Origin: Alcaligenes pakistanensis | GTDB taxonomy: Bacteria; Pseudomonadota; Gammaproteobacteria; Burkholderiales; Burkholderiaceae_B | Assembly: GCF_014652815.1 (NCBI RefSeq) | Contig: NZ_BMZN01000005.1 | Span: 197,212 to 237,588 of the forward strand | Direction: 5' to 3' | Length of the DNA stretch: 40,377 nt | In this document: in pieces, positions 1 through 8,476 of the stretch | How the letters are laid out: the number at the start of each line of letters is the position of its first letter | Position numbering within the stretch: position 1 is the stretch's first letter | The notes under the pieces: model-generated | Seen by the model: only the letters and a program-made list of their open reading frames with translations | What the model was told of the DNA's origin: nothing | Databases searched by the model: none | Made by a program: the position numbers and the translations under genes

Positions 1-2487
1 GCCCGACCAGGAGGCTCCCAGAGCGGTCCGATAGTGCCGGTCAAACAGGTTATCCACGTTCAGCACCAGATTCATCTTGGAGTTCACTTGGTAGCCCGCC
101 ATCAGGCCCACTACGGCGTAGGTGCCTTGATAGGCATGGAATACGCCTTCATCAATTTCGATGGGGCTTTGCATATAGACCGAGGCACCCACATTCCAGC
201 GATGCCATTGTCCGCCAGGCCGGTAGTTGGTGAACATCTTGAACAAATGGCGGGGAACTTCGTTGTTCAGGCGTTGGCCAATGCGGGCGGCATTGCTGTC
301 CTTGGTGTAGCGCGCCAGATTGAAGGTGTAGCCACCCCCGACTTGCCAGCGCGGGGTCAGCGCACCGCTGATTTCCACATCAATCCCTTTGCTTTCAATC
401 TCGCCAGCGGCACGCGAGCATGACAGCGGGCCACCAGCCGGGCAGTTTTCCTCGTCGGAGACGGCGCGGTTACGTTGCTTGATCTGGTAGAGAGCCAGAT
501 TGCTATTCAGGGCGCCGTCAAAGTATTCCCCCTTGATACCCACTTCCAGATTGGTGCCTGTCATAGGATCCAGCTGTTTGCCGTTATAGTCCACGGCCCC
601 TTGTGGCTGGAAAATCTGCGCGTAACTGGCATAGACAGAGTGCTGCTCGTCCAGATCCTGCACAATGCCCGCAAAAGGTGTGAACTCGGCATTTTGGCGT
701 ACCGCTTTACGCCAGTTGCGCTGACCAAAATACCAGCCTGTGCCCTGTTGCTCGTACCAGCCCAGTCGGCCACCCAGAATCAGCTTGGTGGAGTCGGCCA
801 GATTCAAGCGCACGGTGCTGAAGACGCCCGTGTTTTCAGAACGGTTGGCCCAAAGCATGGGGTTCGTTGTAGGCGTCATCCCGGAGTCGGGGCTTTGATT
901 GGGGTTGAAGTTATGAGGGTCAAGAATGTATGTCCCGCCGCCTTCCCAGGGGTTGCCTGCTTTAGAAAACTCCTTGCGGTAGCTGGCCCCAACGACCAGT
1001 TCATGGTCGCGCCCCAACAAGGGAAAAGTGCCGCTTAAGGTGCCTTCCAGATTGGTTTGGCGCGTATCGTAGTCCCACCCTGTGCGGTCGAATTTGAAGC
1101 GGTTCGGGTCGTTGGCAATGCGCTGAATGTTGGGGTAGACCGAATCGGTCTCGCCGGTGGTGTGCATGGCGGCCAACTTGGCTTTCCAGCCATTGTCGAA
1201 TTCGTGGTTCAGGTCCAGGAAATACGTGGCGGTTTCGCGATACTGGTGTGACCAGGCCTGCCCCCAGAATGCACTGCGTGGCATGTCCACGGGCGAGCCG
1301 TCCAAATACGACGGTTTGCCGCTGTAAATGCCGTTGGCGCGATAGCGCTGGTAGGAGGCACCCAGGCCTAGCGTAGTGCGCTCTGCCAGATCGACTTCGA
1401 CAACGCCGTATAAGCTGCGATTATTGCTTTTGGAGACGTCTACAAAGCCAAGTTCTTTCTGATAGCTGCCGACCAGACGACCCCGTACCCGCTCAGTAGG
1501 GCCTATGGCTCCGCCGCCGTCAAAGGTGGCCGAGTAACGATCATGAGTTCCTACCCCCACAGATAGATTTAACAGTGGGTCCACCGTAGGGCGTTTGCGT
1601 ACCAGATTCACGGCTGCCGATGGCGCGCCCACCCCATAGAGCAAGCCCGCCGCACCGCGCAGAACTTCCACCCTGTCGTACATATTCATGTCGGCAGAAA
1701 TGGTGCGCATATTGAAGTTGGTGCGATCGGTGGCCTGCCCGTCAATCATCAGGTTATCCACCCCGAAGCCGCGTGCCTGGAAGGCGTATTCGTCGGCGAC
1801 CCCTTCGGATTCGACCACGTACATGCCTGGCGTGTAGCGCATCACATCGCGCAGCGTATTGACGTTGTAGTCATCCAGCTGCTGACGCGTGATGACGCTG
1901 ACGGATTGCGGTGTTTCGCGCGAGGACAGGTTCAGCCGGGTCGCGGTGCTCATGGACCGGGTGGTGTAGCTGCCTGTGCCTTCAGTTAGCGAGTTGGCTG
2001 CTTGTGCCCGCACAGTGACTGCACCCAGCTGTGTGACGCCAGTGGACGGTCCGCTTACTTGGGGCATCTGACGCAGCCTATAGGTGCCGTCGGTATCCGC
2101 CACAGCCGTCAGGTCCGTGCCAGCCAGCAGAGCATCCAGGGCGGCCCGTGGGGACAGGGTGCCGGAAACGCCAGGGCTGGTTTTGCCCTTCGCCAGTTCG
2201 CCGGCTCCCGCCACTAACACGCCGGAGGCACTGGCAAATCGGGCCAGCGCGGTGCTTAACGGTCCGGCAGGAATGTTGTAGCGCTGGGTGATTTGTGGGG
2301 CTGCTTGTGCCATGCGCAAGGGTTCGGCCTGGGCCTGATTGTGCCAAATGCCCAGGCTCAGTGCGCTGCTGGCTAAGGCCAGTTGAATCAGGCAGGCCAG
2401 AGGGCTTAGGCGAAAGCGAGGCTGGAATACGCGCGGGGCCTGTGAAGGGATCGCCTCACGGGCGATAGGCGGGGAATAGCCGGACAT
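1..2487 (-). CDS. TonB-dependent siderophore receptor with STN signalling domain (3' end cut by window)
   Basis: This is an outer-membrane receptor that imports a ferric chelate using TonB energy. The frame is open from the ATG at 2487 to base 1 (829 codons), so only a short C-terminal end, probably around 20 residues, is missing. The N-terminus is a long hydrophobic export signal. Next comes an STN domain (roughly residues 55-125, containing YNIPAGPLSTAL) that contacts a FecR partner. A plug domain follows (SSRETPQSVSVITRQQLDD, RGFGVDNLMIDG, VEVLRGAAGLLYG), then the beta-barrel. The last visible residues, NLFDRHYRTALGASW, are typical of the final strands of siderophore receptors. An AAGGAG motif lies upstream of the start. 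It sits downstream of FecI- and FecR-type genes, which fits a transducer receptor. The chelate cannot be read from the sequence. Confidence 0.93.
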   Translation of the reverse strand, partial: MSGYSPPIAREAIPSQAPRVFQPRFRLSPLACLIQLALASSALSLGIWHNQAQAEPLRMAQAAPQITQRYNIPAGPLSTALARFASASGVLVAGAGELAKGKTSPGVSGTLSPRAALDALLAGTDLTAVADTDGTYRLRQMPQVSGPSTGVTQLGAVTVRAQAANSLTEGTGSYTTRSMSTATRLNLSSRETPQSVSVITRQQLDDYNVNTLRDVMRYTPGMYVVESEGVADEYAFQARGFGVDNLMIDGQATDRTNFNMRTISADMNMYDRVEVLRGAAGLLYGVGAPSAAVNLVRKRPTVDPLLNLSVGVGTHDRYSATFDGGGAIGPTERVRGRLVGSYQKELGFVDVSKSNNRSLYGVVEVDLAERTTLGLGASYQRYRANGIYSGKPSYLDGSPVDMPRSAFWGQAWSHQYRETATYFLDLNHEFDNGWKAKLAAMHTTGETDSVYPNIQRIANDPNRFKFDRTGWDYDTRQTNLEGTLSGTFPLLGRDHELVVGASYRKEFSKAGNPWEGGGTYILDPHNFNPNQSPDSGMTPTTNPMLWANRSENTGVFSTVRLNLADSTKLILGGRLGWYEQQGTGWYFGQRNWRKAVRQNAEFTPFAGIVQDLDEQHSVYASYAQIFQPQGAVDYNGKQLDPMTGTNLEVGIKGEYFDGALNSNLALYQIKQRNRAVSDEENCPAGGPLSCSRAAGEIESKGIDVEISGALTPRWQVGGGYTFNLARYTKDSNAARIGQRLNNEVPRHLFKMFTNYRPGGQWHRWNVGASVYMQSPIEIDEGVFHAYQGTYAVVGLMAGYQVNSKMNLVLNVDNLFDRHYRTALGASWSG

Positions 2488-2667
2488 AATGAATGCTGCT
2501 CCTTGGAAGCGGGGTAAACGGCGAGAGCAGACCGGTCTGCATATGCCCTAGTCAGCCTCTGGCACAGCGACACGGGACATGATGAAACGGAGCCCTCTTT
2601 AGCTATATCGAATAAGCCAAGGAAAAGCGGAACTCGAGTTGGAGAAAATATCGGTTTTTGGCAGCAC

Positions 2668-2684
2668 GCCGCCCAGAGGGCGGC
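2668..2684 (-). other. Hairpin between the FecR-type and receptor genes
   Basis: A perfect 7-bp inverted repeat (GCCGCCC / GGGCGGC) with a 3-base loop lies just after the fecR-like stop codon. It is about 180 bases upstream of the receptor start. No U-run follows directly on either strand, so this is better read as a partial terminator or an RNA-processing/stability hairpin that separates regulator and receptor expression. The rest of the 221-base gap shows nothing clear. Confidence 0.4.
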
Positions 2685-2708
2685 CCTGCCTGTCCAAGGC
2701 ACGCAGAA

Positions 2709-3713
2709 TTAGCGGCCCGTTTGGGCCAGTTCAATGCTGATCCACCAAGGCAGGGTTCGTTTGATGCGGATGGGCAGCACGCCTTCCAACATACTCAGCG
2801 CCCGATCCGGTTCGGTGGCGGGATAACTGCCGATAACGGGTAGTTGCGCAGCCTCGGGCGATACGCTGAGATAGCCGCCGCGATAACGCTGCAATTCGCG
2901 CACCACATCCAGCAAGGGCGTGTTATCGGTGACGATCATGCCTTTTACCCAGTTTTGCCGTTCGGGGGCGACAGCGGCCGTATCTGCAATATGCGAACGG
3001 CTCAGGCGAGTTTGTTGGCCTGCATGCACAATACGGCTGGTCTGGCTGGAGACGGTATCGATTTGAACGGCCCCTTGATAGACGGCCAATAAGGTTTCCT
3101 GGCCATCCAGCCGTACCGTAAAACGAGTCCCCAGCGCACGTAGCTGCCCTTGGCGGGTGTTGACCAGGAAGGGGCGGTTGGCGTCGGCAGCGGTCTCGAT
3201 CAATATTTCACCGGCCACCAGAGACAGCAGGCGCTGATCGGAGCGGAAATCGTGGTTCAGTGCTGTTTCAGAACTGAGCCAGACCGTTGACCCATCCGGT
3301 AGCAAGAGCTTGCGTACCTCTCCCTGCGCGGTGCGATGCTCGGCAGACCAGGCCAGTACCGTATTGGATAGCGAGGTATGTTGCCAGGCAAGCCAGCCAC
3401 CCAAGCCCCCGCCAGCCAGGGCACCCAGGCCAAGCAGTAGTTGACGGCGACGCCCCAGGCGCTGGTTGGCCAGGCAGTAGCTTTGCACCGCCGTCTGTCG
3501 GCTGCTGCTGTTCTGTATGGGCTCAAAACGGCCGCTGATGCGCTCTACATACTGCCAGGCGTGACGATGCTCGGCGTGGGCTGCCAGCCAGCCCTGCCAG
3601 TTGTTCTGATCTACGGGCGAGGCCTCGCCCGAGCGCAGCAAGGCAAACCATTCCGCTGCCTGCTCCAGTGCCTTAAAGGAGGGTTCGTCAGGATGAAGTT
3701 CAGAGGAGCTCAT
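2709..3713 (-). CDS. FecR-family anti-sigma factor / iron-signalling regulator
   Basis: This inner-membrane protein relays the signal from the loaded TonB receptor to the ECF sigma factor. It has 334 residues, close to the usual FecR length. The N-terminal cytoplasmic domain carries the FecR-type signature (AAEWFALLRSGEASPVDQ, then W..WLAAHAEHRHAWQYVE). A Gly/Ala-rich membrane segment (LLLGLGALAGGGLGGWLAW) follows near residues 90-110. Next is the periplasmic FecR domain (GEVRKLLLPDGSTVWLSSET, LGTRFTVR) and a C-terminal domain ending ALSMLEGVLPI. I chose the ATG at 3713 because AGGAG-like purines and the FecR wording begin there; a longer frame exists upstream but overlaps the sigma gene. The gene follows the sigma gene by 23 bases, so the two are probably cotranscribed. 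Confidence 0.92.
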   Translation of the reverse strand: MSSSELHPDEPSFKALEQAAEWFALLRSGEASPVDQNNWQGWLAAHAEHRHAWQYVERISGRFEPIQNSSSRQTAVQSYCLANQRLGRRRQLLLGLGALAGGGLGGWLAWQHTSLSNTVLAWSAEHRTAQGEVRKLLLPDGSTVWLSSETALNHDFRSDQRLLSLVAGEILIETAADANRPFLVNTRQGQLRALGTRFTVRLDGQETLLAVYQGAVQIDTVSSQTSRIVHAGQQTRLSRSHIADTAAVAPERQNWVKGMIVTDNTPLLDVVRELQRYRGGYLSVSPEAAQLPVIGSYPATEPDRALSMLEGVLPIRIKRTLPWWISIELAQTGR

Positions 3714-3736
3714 GGGATAAAGGTTAGCTGCGGTGA

Positions 3737-4300
3737 TCAGCGTGGTGGCTGGGACAAGCAAGGCCTTGGGTAGACCGGCGTTTCTGCTAGGGTCTGGCGG
3801 GCCTCTAGTTGTAGGCAGCACAGCATGGCCTGACTGATGTATTTGTGCACCATGCGGGTGGAGACACCCAGTGCATCTGCGATTTCCCGGTTGCTCATGC
3901 CATCGGCCATGGCCATGAAAAACGCATTGCCCACCTTGGCGGGTAACGTGCGCAACATGCTGTCTATCTCGTGCAGCGCCTCCAGCACCAGGGCCTGATG
4001 CTCGGCTGAAGGTGCCAGCGCTGCCGGACGGTTAGCCAGTTCTTCCAGCCAGGCCTGTTCAATTTGACGACGCCGCCACAGGTCTACGCACATGCCATTG
4101 GCCATCAGCCGTAAATAGACCCGTGCTTCGGGTTCGCTGCCGAAATGGCGGGGTTTTTGCAGTAGTCGCACAAAAACGTCTTGTGCCAGGTCGGCAGCGT
4201 CTAAGGAATTACCTAACCGTCGTCGCAGCCAACCGTGCAGCCAGCCATGGTAGTTCCGGTACAGCGATTCCGTGTCTGGCGAGAAGGAGGCGTTGTGCAT
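3737..4300 (-). CDS. FecI-type ECF RNA polymerase sigma factor
   Basis: This is a 187-residue ECF sigma factor of the iron-starvation group, expected to direct transcription of the adjacent receptor gene. Region 2 spans roughly residues 12-75 (SLYRNYHGWLHGWLRRRLGN, then DAADLAQDVFVRLL and the DLWRRR segment). Region 4 spans roughly 110-165, with a helix-turn-helix (GMSNREIADALGVSTRMVH). The order sigma, FecR, receptor on one strand is the standard cell-surface signalling arrangement. A strong Fur-box palindrome sits 55 bases upstream, so iron repression of the sigma gene is likely. The C-terminal 20 residues are Pro-rich and variable. Confidence 0.93.
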   Translation of the reverse strand: MHNASFSPDTESLYRNYHGWLHGWLRRRLGNSLDAADLAQDVFVRLLQKPRHFGSEPEARVYLRLMANGMCVDLWRRRQIEQAWLEELANRPAALAPSAEHQALVLEALHEIDSMLRTLPAKVGNAFFMAMADGMSNREIADALGVSTRMVHKYISQAMLCCLQLEARQTLAETPVYPRPCLSQPPR

Positions 4301-4354
4301 GATGCGGTCCAGTGGTGCCTGCTCGACCAGTAAAACGGTAGAGGTTCGGGCATT

Positions 4355-4381
4355 GATAACTGAGAATAATTCTCAATTATC
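4355..4381 (-). promoter_or_regulatory. Fur box upstream of the FecI-type sigma gene
   Basis: This is a 27-bp palindrome with a central base and a single mismatch between 13-base arms. The core is TGAGAATAATTCTCA at 4361-4375, flanked by GATAA and TTATC. It matches the interlocking GATAAT/ATTATC pattern of Fur sites. It is placed to control the sigma gene that starts at 4300 on the minus strand. Fur binding is inferred from the pattern. Confidence 0.85.
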
Positions 4382-4383
4382 AG

Positions 4384-4420
4384 AAAAAACCGCCCATTCG
4401 GCAAGCTGCCGTGGGCGGTT
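4384..4420 (-). terminator. Rho-independent terminator of the ABC importer operon
   Basis: Arms AACCGCCCA (4388-4396) and TGGGCGGTT (4412-4420) pair exactly around a 15-base loop. On the minus strand the hairpin is followed by a run of six U residues. It lies 22 bases after the last gene of the importer operon and abuts the Fur box of the next operon. Confidence 0.88.
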
Positions 4421-4441
4421 TCACTGTTGCATCATCAGCGA

Positions 4442-5446
4442 TCAGGGCTGATCGCGCCCTTCTTCTACCGCGTGGCAAGCTACTTCATGCTCGTTTATTT
4501 TCAGCAAGGCAGGCGCCTCGCGGCGGCAGCGATCATTGGCCAGCGGGCAGCGTGGATGGAAGGTGCAGCCCGATGGAGGGTTCAGCGGGTTGGGCACTTC
4601 ACCGGCTACTGGGATGCGACTTTTGCCCGCTCCGCTCATGTCGGGAATGGCTCCCAGCAGCATGCGCGTATAGGGATGGCGAGGCTGCGCGAATAAATCG
4701 TCGCGTGGCGCAATTTCCACAATCCGGCCCAGATACATCACCCCGACCCGGTCGGCCACGTGGTGCACCACCGCCAGATTGTGGGAAATGAACAGATAGG
4801 TCAGGCCCAATTCGCGCTGCAAATCCTTCATCAGGTTCAGCACCTGCGCCTGTACCGACACGTCCAATGCCGAGGTTGGTTCGTCGCAGACGATGAATTC
4901 CGGTTGCAGGGCCAGGGCGCGGGCAATGGAAATACGCTGGCGCTGGCCGCCGGAAAACTGATGCGGGTAGCGCTGTGCATCGTTGGCGTTCAGGCCCACT
5001 TGCGTCAGCAGTTCGGCCACTTTGGCGTCTTGCTGGGCGCTGCTCATATTGGTGTGGGTGACCAGCGGCTCGGCAATGATGCGGCCTACGCGCCAGCGTG
5101 GATTCAGGCTGGCATAGGGGTCCTGGAAAATCATCTGACGGCGCTTGCGCATGGCTTGTTTGCTGGCTTTATCCATGGACTGCATGGATTGGCCGTCAAA
5201 CAGAATTTCGCCGCGCGTCAGCGAATACAGACCCGTTAGCAAACGGGCCACCGTGGATTTACCACAGCCCGATTCGCCTACCAATGCCAGGGTTTCACCT
5301 TTGTTCAAGGTGAAGCTGACGCCATCGACGGCGCGCAGATTCACTTTAGGTTTACGGTAGACCAGACGTTCCAGCAGAGGCGGGGAAACATCAAACCAAC
5401 AGGCGGCGTCCTTGACCTGGACCAGGGCTTGTTTAGGGGCGCTCAT
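4442..5446 (-). CDS. Peptide/opine-type ABC importer ATPase (DppF/OppF family)
   Basis: This is the second ATP-hydrolysing subunit of a cytoplasmic-membrane importer. It has 334 residues. It contains Walker [11 protein letters not shown]-loop [10 protein letters not shown], signature SGGQRQR, Walker [13 protein letters not shown] and the switch His in [10 protein letters not shown]. The C-terminal oligopeptide-transporter extension carries the [13 protein letters not shown] Cys motif. That extension binds an Fe-S cluster in some family members. The start at 5446 gives a 4-base ATGA overlap with the preceding ATPase gene, indicating translational coupling; an in-frame ATG eight codons upstream is less likely. 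It is the last gene of the operon. Confidence 0.92.
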   Translation of the reverse strand: MSAPKQALVQVKDAACWFDVSPPLLERLVYRKPKVNLRAVDGVSFTLNKGETLALVGESGCGKSTVARLLTGLYSLTRGEILFDGQSMQSMDKASKQAMRKRRQMIFQDPYASLNPRWRVGRIIAEPLVTHTNMSSAQQDAKVAELLTQVGLNANDAQRYPHQFSGGQRQRISIARALALQPEFIVCDEPTSALDVSVQAQVLNLMKDLQRELGLTYLFISHNLAVVHHVADRVGVMYLGRIVEIAPRDDLFAQPRHPYTRMLLGAIPDMSGAGKSRIPVAGEVPNPLNPPSGCTFHPRCPLANDRCRREAPALLKINEHEVACHAVEEGRDQP

Positions 5447-6417
5447 GCGGACTCCTGTGCATGCAGCCAACAGGCCGCCTGTGTCTGGGGGGGAACGGGC
5501 ATCAGCTCGGGGCGTTCGGCCAGACAGCGATCAAAACGGCGGTCACAACGCGGATTGAAAGCACAGCCAGCGGGAATCGCGTTCAGGCGCGGCATGCTGC
5601 CGGGGATTTGCTCCAGCCGTTCCAGCCCGGCGTGCAGGCTGGGAATGGAGCGCATCAAACCACGGGTATAGGGGTGGCTGGGCTTCTGGATGACATCTTG
5701 TACCGGACCAATCTCGATAACGCGACCGGCGTACATGACGGCCACACGGTCTGCCGTTTCAGCAATGACTCCCATATCGTGGGTAATCAGCATGACCGAG
5801 GTGCCTTGCGAGCGACAGAGCTTTTTCAGCAGATCGATAATCTGCGCTTGAATGGACACGTCCAGCGCAGTGGTGGGCTCGTCGGCCACGATCAGCTTGG
5901 GCTCGGCCGCCAGGGCTAGGGCAATGACCACACGCTGGCGCATACCGCCGGAGAACTGATGCGGGTAATGGTTGATCCGTTCGCGGGCAGCCGGGATGCC
6001 GGTGGCCTCCAGCAGTTCGATGGCACGCTCCTGGGCCTGTTTCCAGGACAGGGGCAGGTGCGTCACGATGGTTTCAGCCAATTGATGACCCACGGTGTAC
6101 AGCGGGTTCAGCGAGGTGAGCGGGTCCTGGAAGATCGCACCGATCTGGCGGCCGCGAATCTTGCGCATCTGATCCTGGTTCAGATTGTCGATGCGTTGGC
6201 CCTCCAGCAGAATTTGCCCGCCGCTGATGCGGCCGGGGGCATCCAGCAAACCAATAATGGCGGAACCTGTCAGGGATTTACCTGCGCCCGATTCCCCCAC
6301 CACACCCAGTACTTCACCGGGGGCAATGGAAAAGGACACCTGGTCCAGGGCCTGGAGCACGCCACGCCGGGTCGGAAATTCGACACAGAGGTCTTGAACA
6401 GTTAAGAGTGCAGTCAT
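5443..6417 (-). CDS. Peptide/opine-type ABC importer ATPase (DppD/OppD family)
   Basis: This is the first of two ATPases of the importer, 324 residues long. It contains Walker A GESGAGKS, the FQDPLTSLNPLYTVG Q-loop region, signature SGGMRQR, Walker B LIVADEPTTALD and the switch His in LITHDMGV. The C-terminal extension has the PAGCAFNPRCDRRFDRC Cys cluster typical of the OppD/DppD group. The gene starts 3 bases after the stop of the upstream permease gene and overlaps the next ATPase gene by 4 bases. The two ATPases are expected to form a heterodimer under the two permeases. Confidence 0.92.
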   Translation of the reverse strand: MTALLTVQDLCVEFPTRRGVLQALDQVSFSIAPGEVLGVVGESGAGKSLTGSAIIGLLDAPGRISGGQILLEGQRIDNLNQDQMRKIRGRQIGAIFQDPLTSLNPLYTVGHQLAETIVTHLPLSWKQAQERAIELLEATGIPAARERINHYPHQFSGGMRQRVVIALALAAEPKLIVADEPTTALDVSIQAQIIDLLKKLCRSQGTSVMLITHDMGVIAETADRVAVMYAGRVIEIGPVQDVIQKPSHPYTRGLMRSIPSLHAGLERLEQIPGSMPRLNAIPAGCAFNPRCDRRFDRCLAERPELMPVPPQTQAACWLHAQESA

Positions 6418-6420
6418 GGC

Positions 6421-7335
6421 TCAGCTCAGTTTGGGGTTCAAGGCGTCACGCAACCAGTCGCCCAATAAGTTGACCGACAGCACCAGCAGCACCAGCATCA
6501 GGCCGGGGAAAATCGTGATCCACCACTCGCCCGAAAACAGGAAGTCGTTGCCGACCCGGATCAGCGTACCCAAAGAAGGCGAGGTCGCCGGCACGCCCAC
6601 ACCCAGAAAGGACAGCGTGGCTTCGGTAATGATGGCGGTGGCCAGATGCACGGTGGCCAGCACCAGTACCGGCCCCATCACGTTGGGCAGCACATGGCTG
6701 AACATGATGCGGGACGAGGACACGCCAATGACGCGGGCGGCCTGTACGTATTCACGGTTTTTCTCGACCAGGGTAGAGCCGCGCACGGTACGGGCATATT
6801 GCGGCCAACCGGCCAGGGCAATAGCCCCGATCAGCACCGGGAAGGCGACCACATCATGCATGTTCAAAGGGAACACGGCACGGGCGACACCGTCGATCAA
6901 GAGCGCAATCAGAATGGCAGGAAAGGACAGCTGTACATCGGCCACACGCATGATGAAGGCATCCACGCGGCCACCGGAGTATCCAGCCACAAGGCCCAGC
7001 ACAATGCCCACGATCATGGACAAGGCGACGGAGGCCAGACCAATCAGCAAGGAGGTACGGGTGCCGTACAGCAGGGCCGAGTATAGGTCGCGGCCCTGGC
7101 TGTCTGTGCCCAGCCAATATTGGGACGAGCCGTTTTCGGACCAGGCGGGCGCCAGCAAGGCGTCCATCAAGTCAATCGAGGTCAGGTCAAAGGGATCAAA
7201 GGGGGCGACCCAGCGTGCACCCAGTGCGCCGATAAACAGCAGCAAGGCCATTATGGTGGCCACAATGGCGACGGGGGAGTGACGCCAGGACCAGATCAGA
7301 TCGCTATCCCAGGTGGTTTTTAATTTAGCGAACAT
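6421..7335 (-). CDS. Peptide/opine-type ABC importer permease (DppC/OppC family)
   Basis: This is an inner-membrane permease of 304 residues. The N-terminus has the DppC-type first membrane segment (SPVAIVATIMALLLFIGAL). It is followed by a periplasmic loop with WLGTDSQGRDLYSALLYGTR, the hallmark of this subfamily. Several membrane segments follow, and the coupling helix lies in the EYVQAARVIGVSSSRIMFSH region (EAA loop). The product ends ALNPKLS. It begins 1 base after the stop of the partner permease and is followed after 3 bases by an ATPase gene, so the operon is tightly packed. The family is clear but the substrate is not. Confidence 0.92.
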   Translation of the reverse strand: MFAKLKTTWDSDLIWSWRHSPVAIVATIMALLLFIGALGARWVAPFDPFDLTSIDLMDALLAPAWSENGSSQYWLGTDSQGRDLYSALLYGTRTSLLIGLASVALSMIVGIVLGLVAGYSGGRVDAFIMRVADVQLSFPAILIALLIDGVARAVFPLNMHDVVAFPVLIGAIALAGWPQYARTVRGSTLVEKNREYVQAARVIGVSSSRIMFSHVLPNVMGPVLVLATVHLATAIITEATLSFLGVGVPATSPSLGTLIRVGNDFLFSGEWWITIFPGLMLVLLVLSVNLLGDWLRDALNPKLS

Positions 7336-7336
7336 A

Positions 7337-8323
7337 TTAGTGCCCCTTGGCGCCCGACAACTGGGTGCGCAGACGTGGATCGACCAGGAAGTACAGCAGG
7401 TCTACCAGCAGGTTGATCACAACAAATACCAGGGCAATCAGACAGAGGTATGCGGCCATGACGGGGATGTCGGCAAATTGCACGGCCTGTATAAACAGCA
7501 GACCCATGCCAGGCCATTGGAAAACGGTTTCCGTCACGATGGCAAAAGCGATGATGCCGCCCAGCTGCAAACCCGTAATGGTGATAACTGGCACCATGGT
7601 GTTTTTCAGGGCATGGCCAAAGTGGATGGCGCGTTGCGACAGGCCGCGGGCGCGGGCGAACTTGATGTAATCGGCGCGCAGTACTTCCAGCATCTCGGAG
7701 CGCACCAGACGCAGGATCAGCGTGAGCTGGAACAAACAGAGCGTAATAGAGGGCAGAATCAGGTGTTTGATGCCGTCCCAACTAAGCAGACCGGTGCTCC
7801 ACCAACCCAGTTTCATGACCTCGCCCCGGCCATAGCTGGGCAGCCAGCCTAGCTGAACCGAGAAGATCAGGATCAGCAAGATACCGATCAGGAAAGTGGG
7901 CAGTGAAATCCCCAGCAGGGAAAAGGCCAGAATGCTTTGTGCCATGAAGCCATTGCGTTTCAAGGCGGTGTACACGCCTAGTGGCAAACCAATCAGCAAG
8001 GCTAGTATGGCGGCCACCACAGACAGTTCAACGGTGGCGGGCAGGCGGTCTTTGAGCAGGGTGGAGACAGGCTGGGCTTGCCGTAACGACAGGCCAAACT
8101 CACCTTGGGCGGCTTGGGAAACAAAGCGCCCGAATTGAACCGGAGCGGGTTGATCCAGGCCAAGGCTGGCGCGCAGTTCCACGCGATCTTGTTCAGTGGC
8201 GTCCTGTCCCAGCATGATGGTGACCGGGTCGCCAATATAGCGAAACAGCACAAAGGCCAGCAGGCTAACCGTCAGCATCACCAGAACAGCCTGGATCAGA
8301 CGGCGAATAATAAATACCAACAT
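7337..8323 (-). CDS. Peptide/opine-type ABC importer permease (DppB/OppB family)
   Basis: This is an inner-membrane permease of 328 residues. The N-terminus MLVFIIRRLIQAVLVMLTV is typical of DppB. About six membrane segments follow. The EAA coupling loop (DYIKFARARGLSQRAIHF) lies around residues 215-235. The WPGMGLLFIQAV and LVDLLYFLVDPRLR motifs near the C-terminus also fit the family. It pairs with the DppC-type permease encoded just downstream. The gap of 153 bases to the upstream binding-protein gene contains a strong hairpin, a common device for making more binding protein than membrane subunits. Confidence 0.92.
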   Translation of the reverse strand: MLVFIIRRLIQAVLVMLTVSLLAFVLFRYIGDPVTIMLGQDATEQDRVELRASLGLDQPAPVQFGRFVSQAAQGEFGLSLRQAQPVSTLLKDRLPATVELSVVAAILALLIGLPLGVYTALKRNGFMAQSILAFSLLGISLPTFLIGILLILIFSVQLGWLPSYGRGEVMKLGWWSTGLLSWDGIKHLILPSITLCLFQLTLILRLVRSEMLEVLRADYIKFARARGLSQRAIHFGHALKNTMVPVITITGLQLGGIIAFAIVTETVFQWPGMGLLFIQAVQFADIPVMAAYLCLIALVFVVINLLVDLLYFLVDPRLRTQLSGAKGH

Positions 8324-8434
8324 AGGCGGTCTCCTGGTGCAGCGCGAGGATCACTCGCGACCAGTGTCGTCCTTAATGTGTAGAAATGGCCCGGCAAGGG
8401 GGCTGGTGTAGAAGTAATGACTACAAGGTGATTG

Positions 8435-8467
8435 GAACCCGCCCCGCGTGTAGGCGGGGACGGGTTC
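8435..8467 (-). other. Stable hairpin between binding-protein and permease genes
   Basis: Outer arms GAACCCG (8435-8441) and CGGGTTC (8461-8467) and inner arms CCCCGC / GCGGGG form a 13-bp stem. It has one bulged base and a 6-base loop. No U-run follows, so this is more likely a 3'-end-protecting or attenuating hairpin than a full terminator. It lies 10 bases after the binding-protein stop codon. Confidence 0.6.
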
Positions 8468-8476
8468 TAAGAAGGC

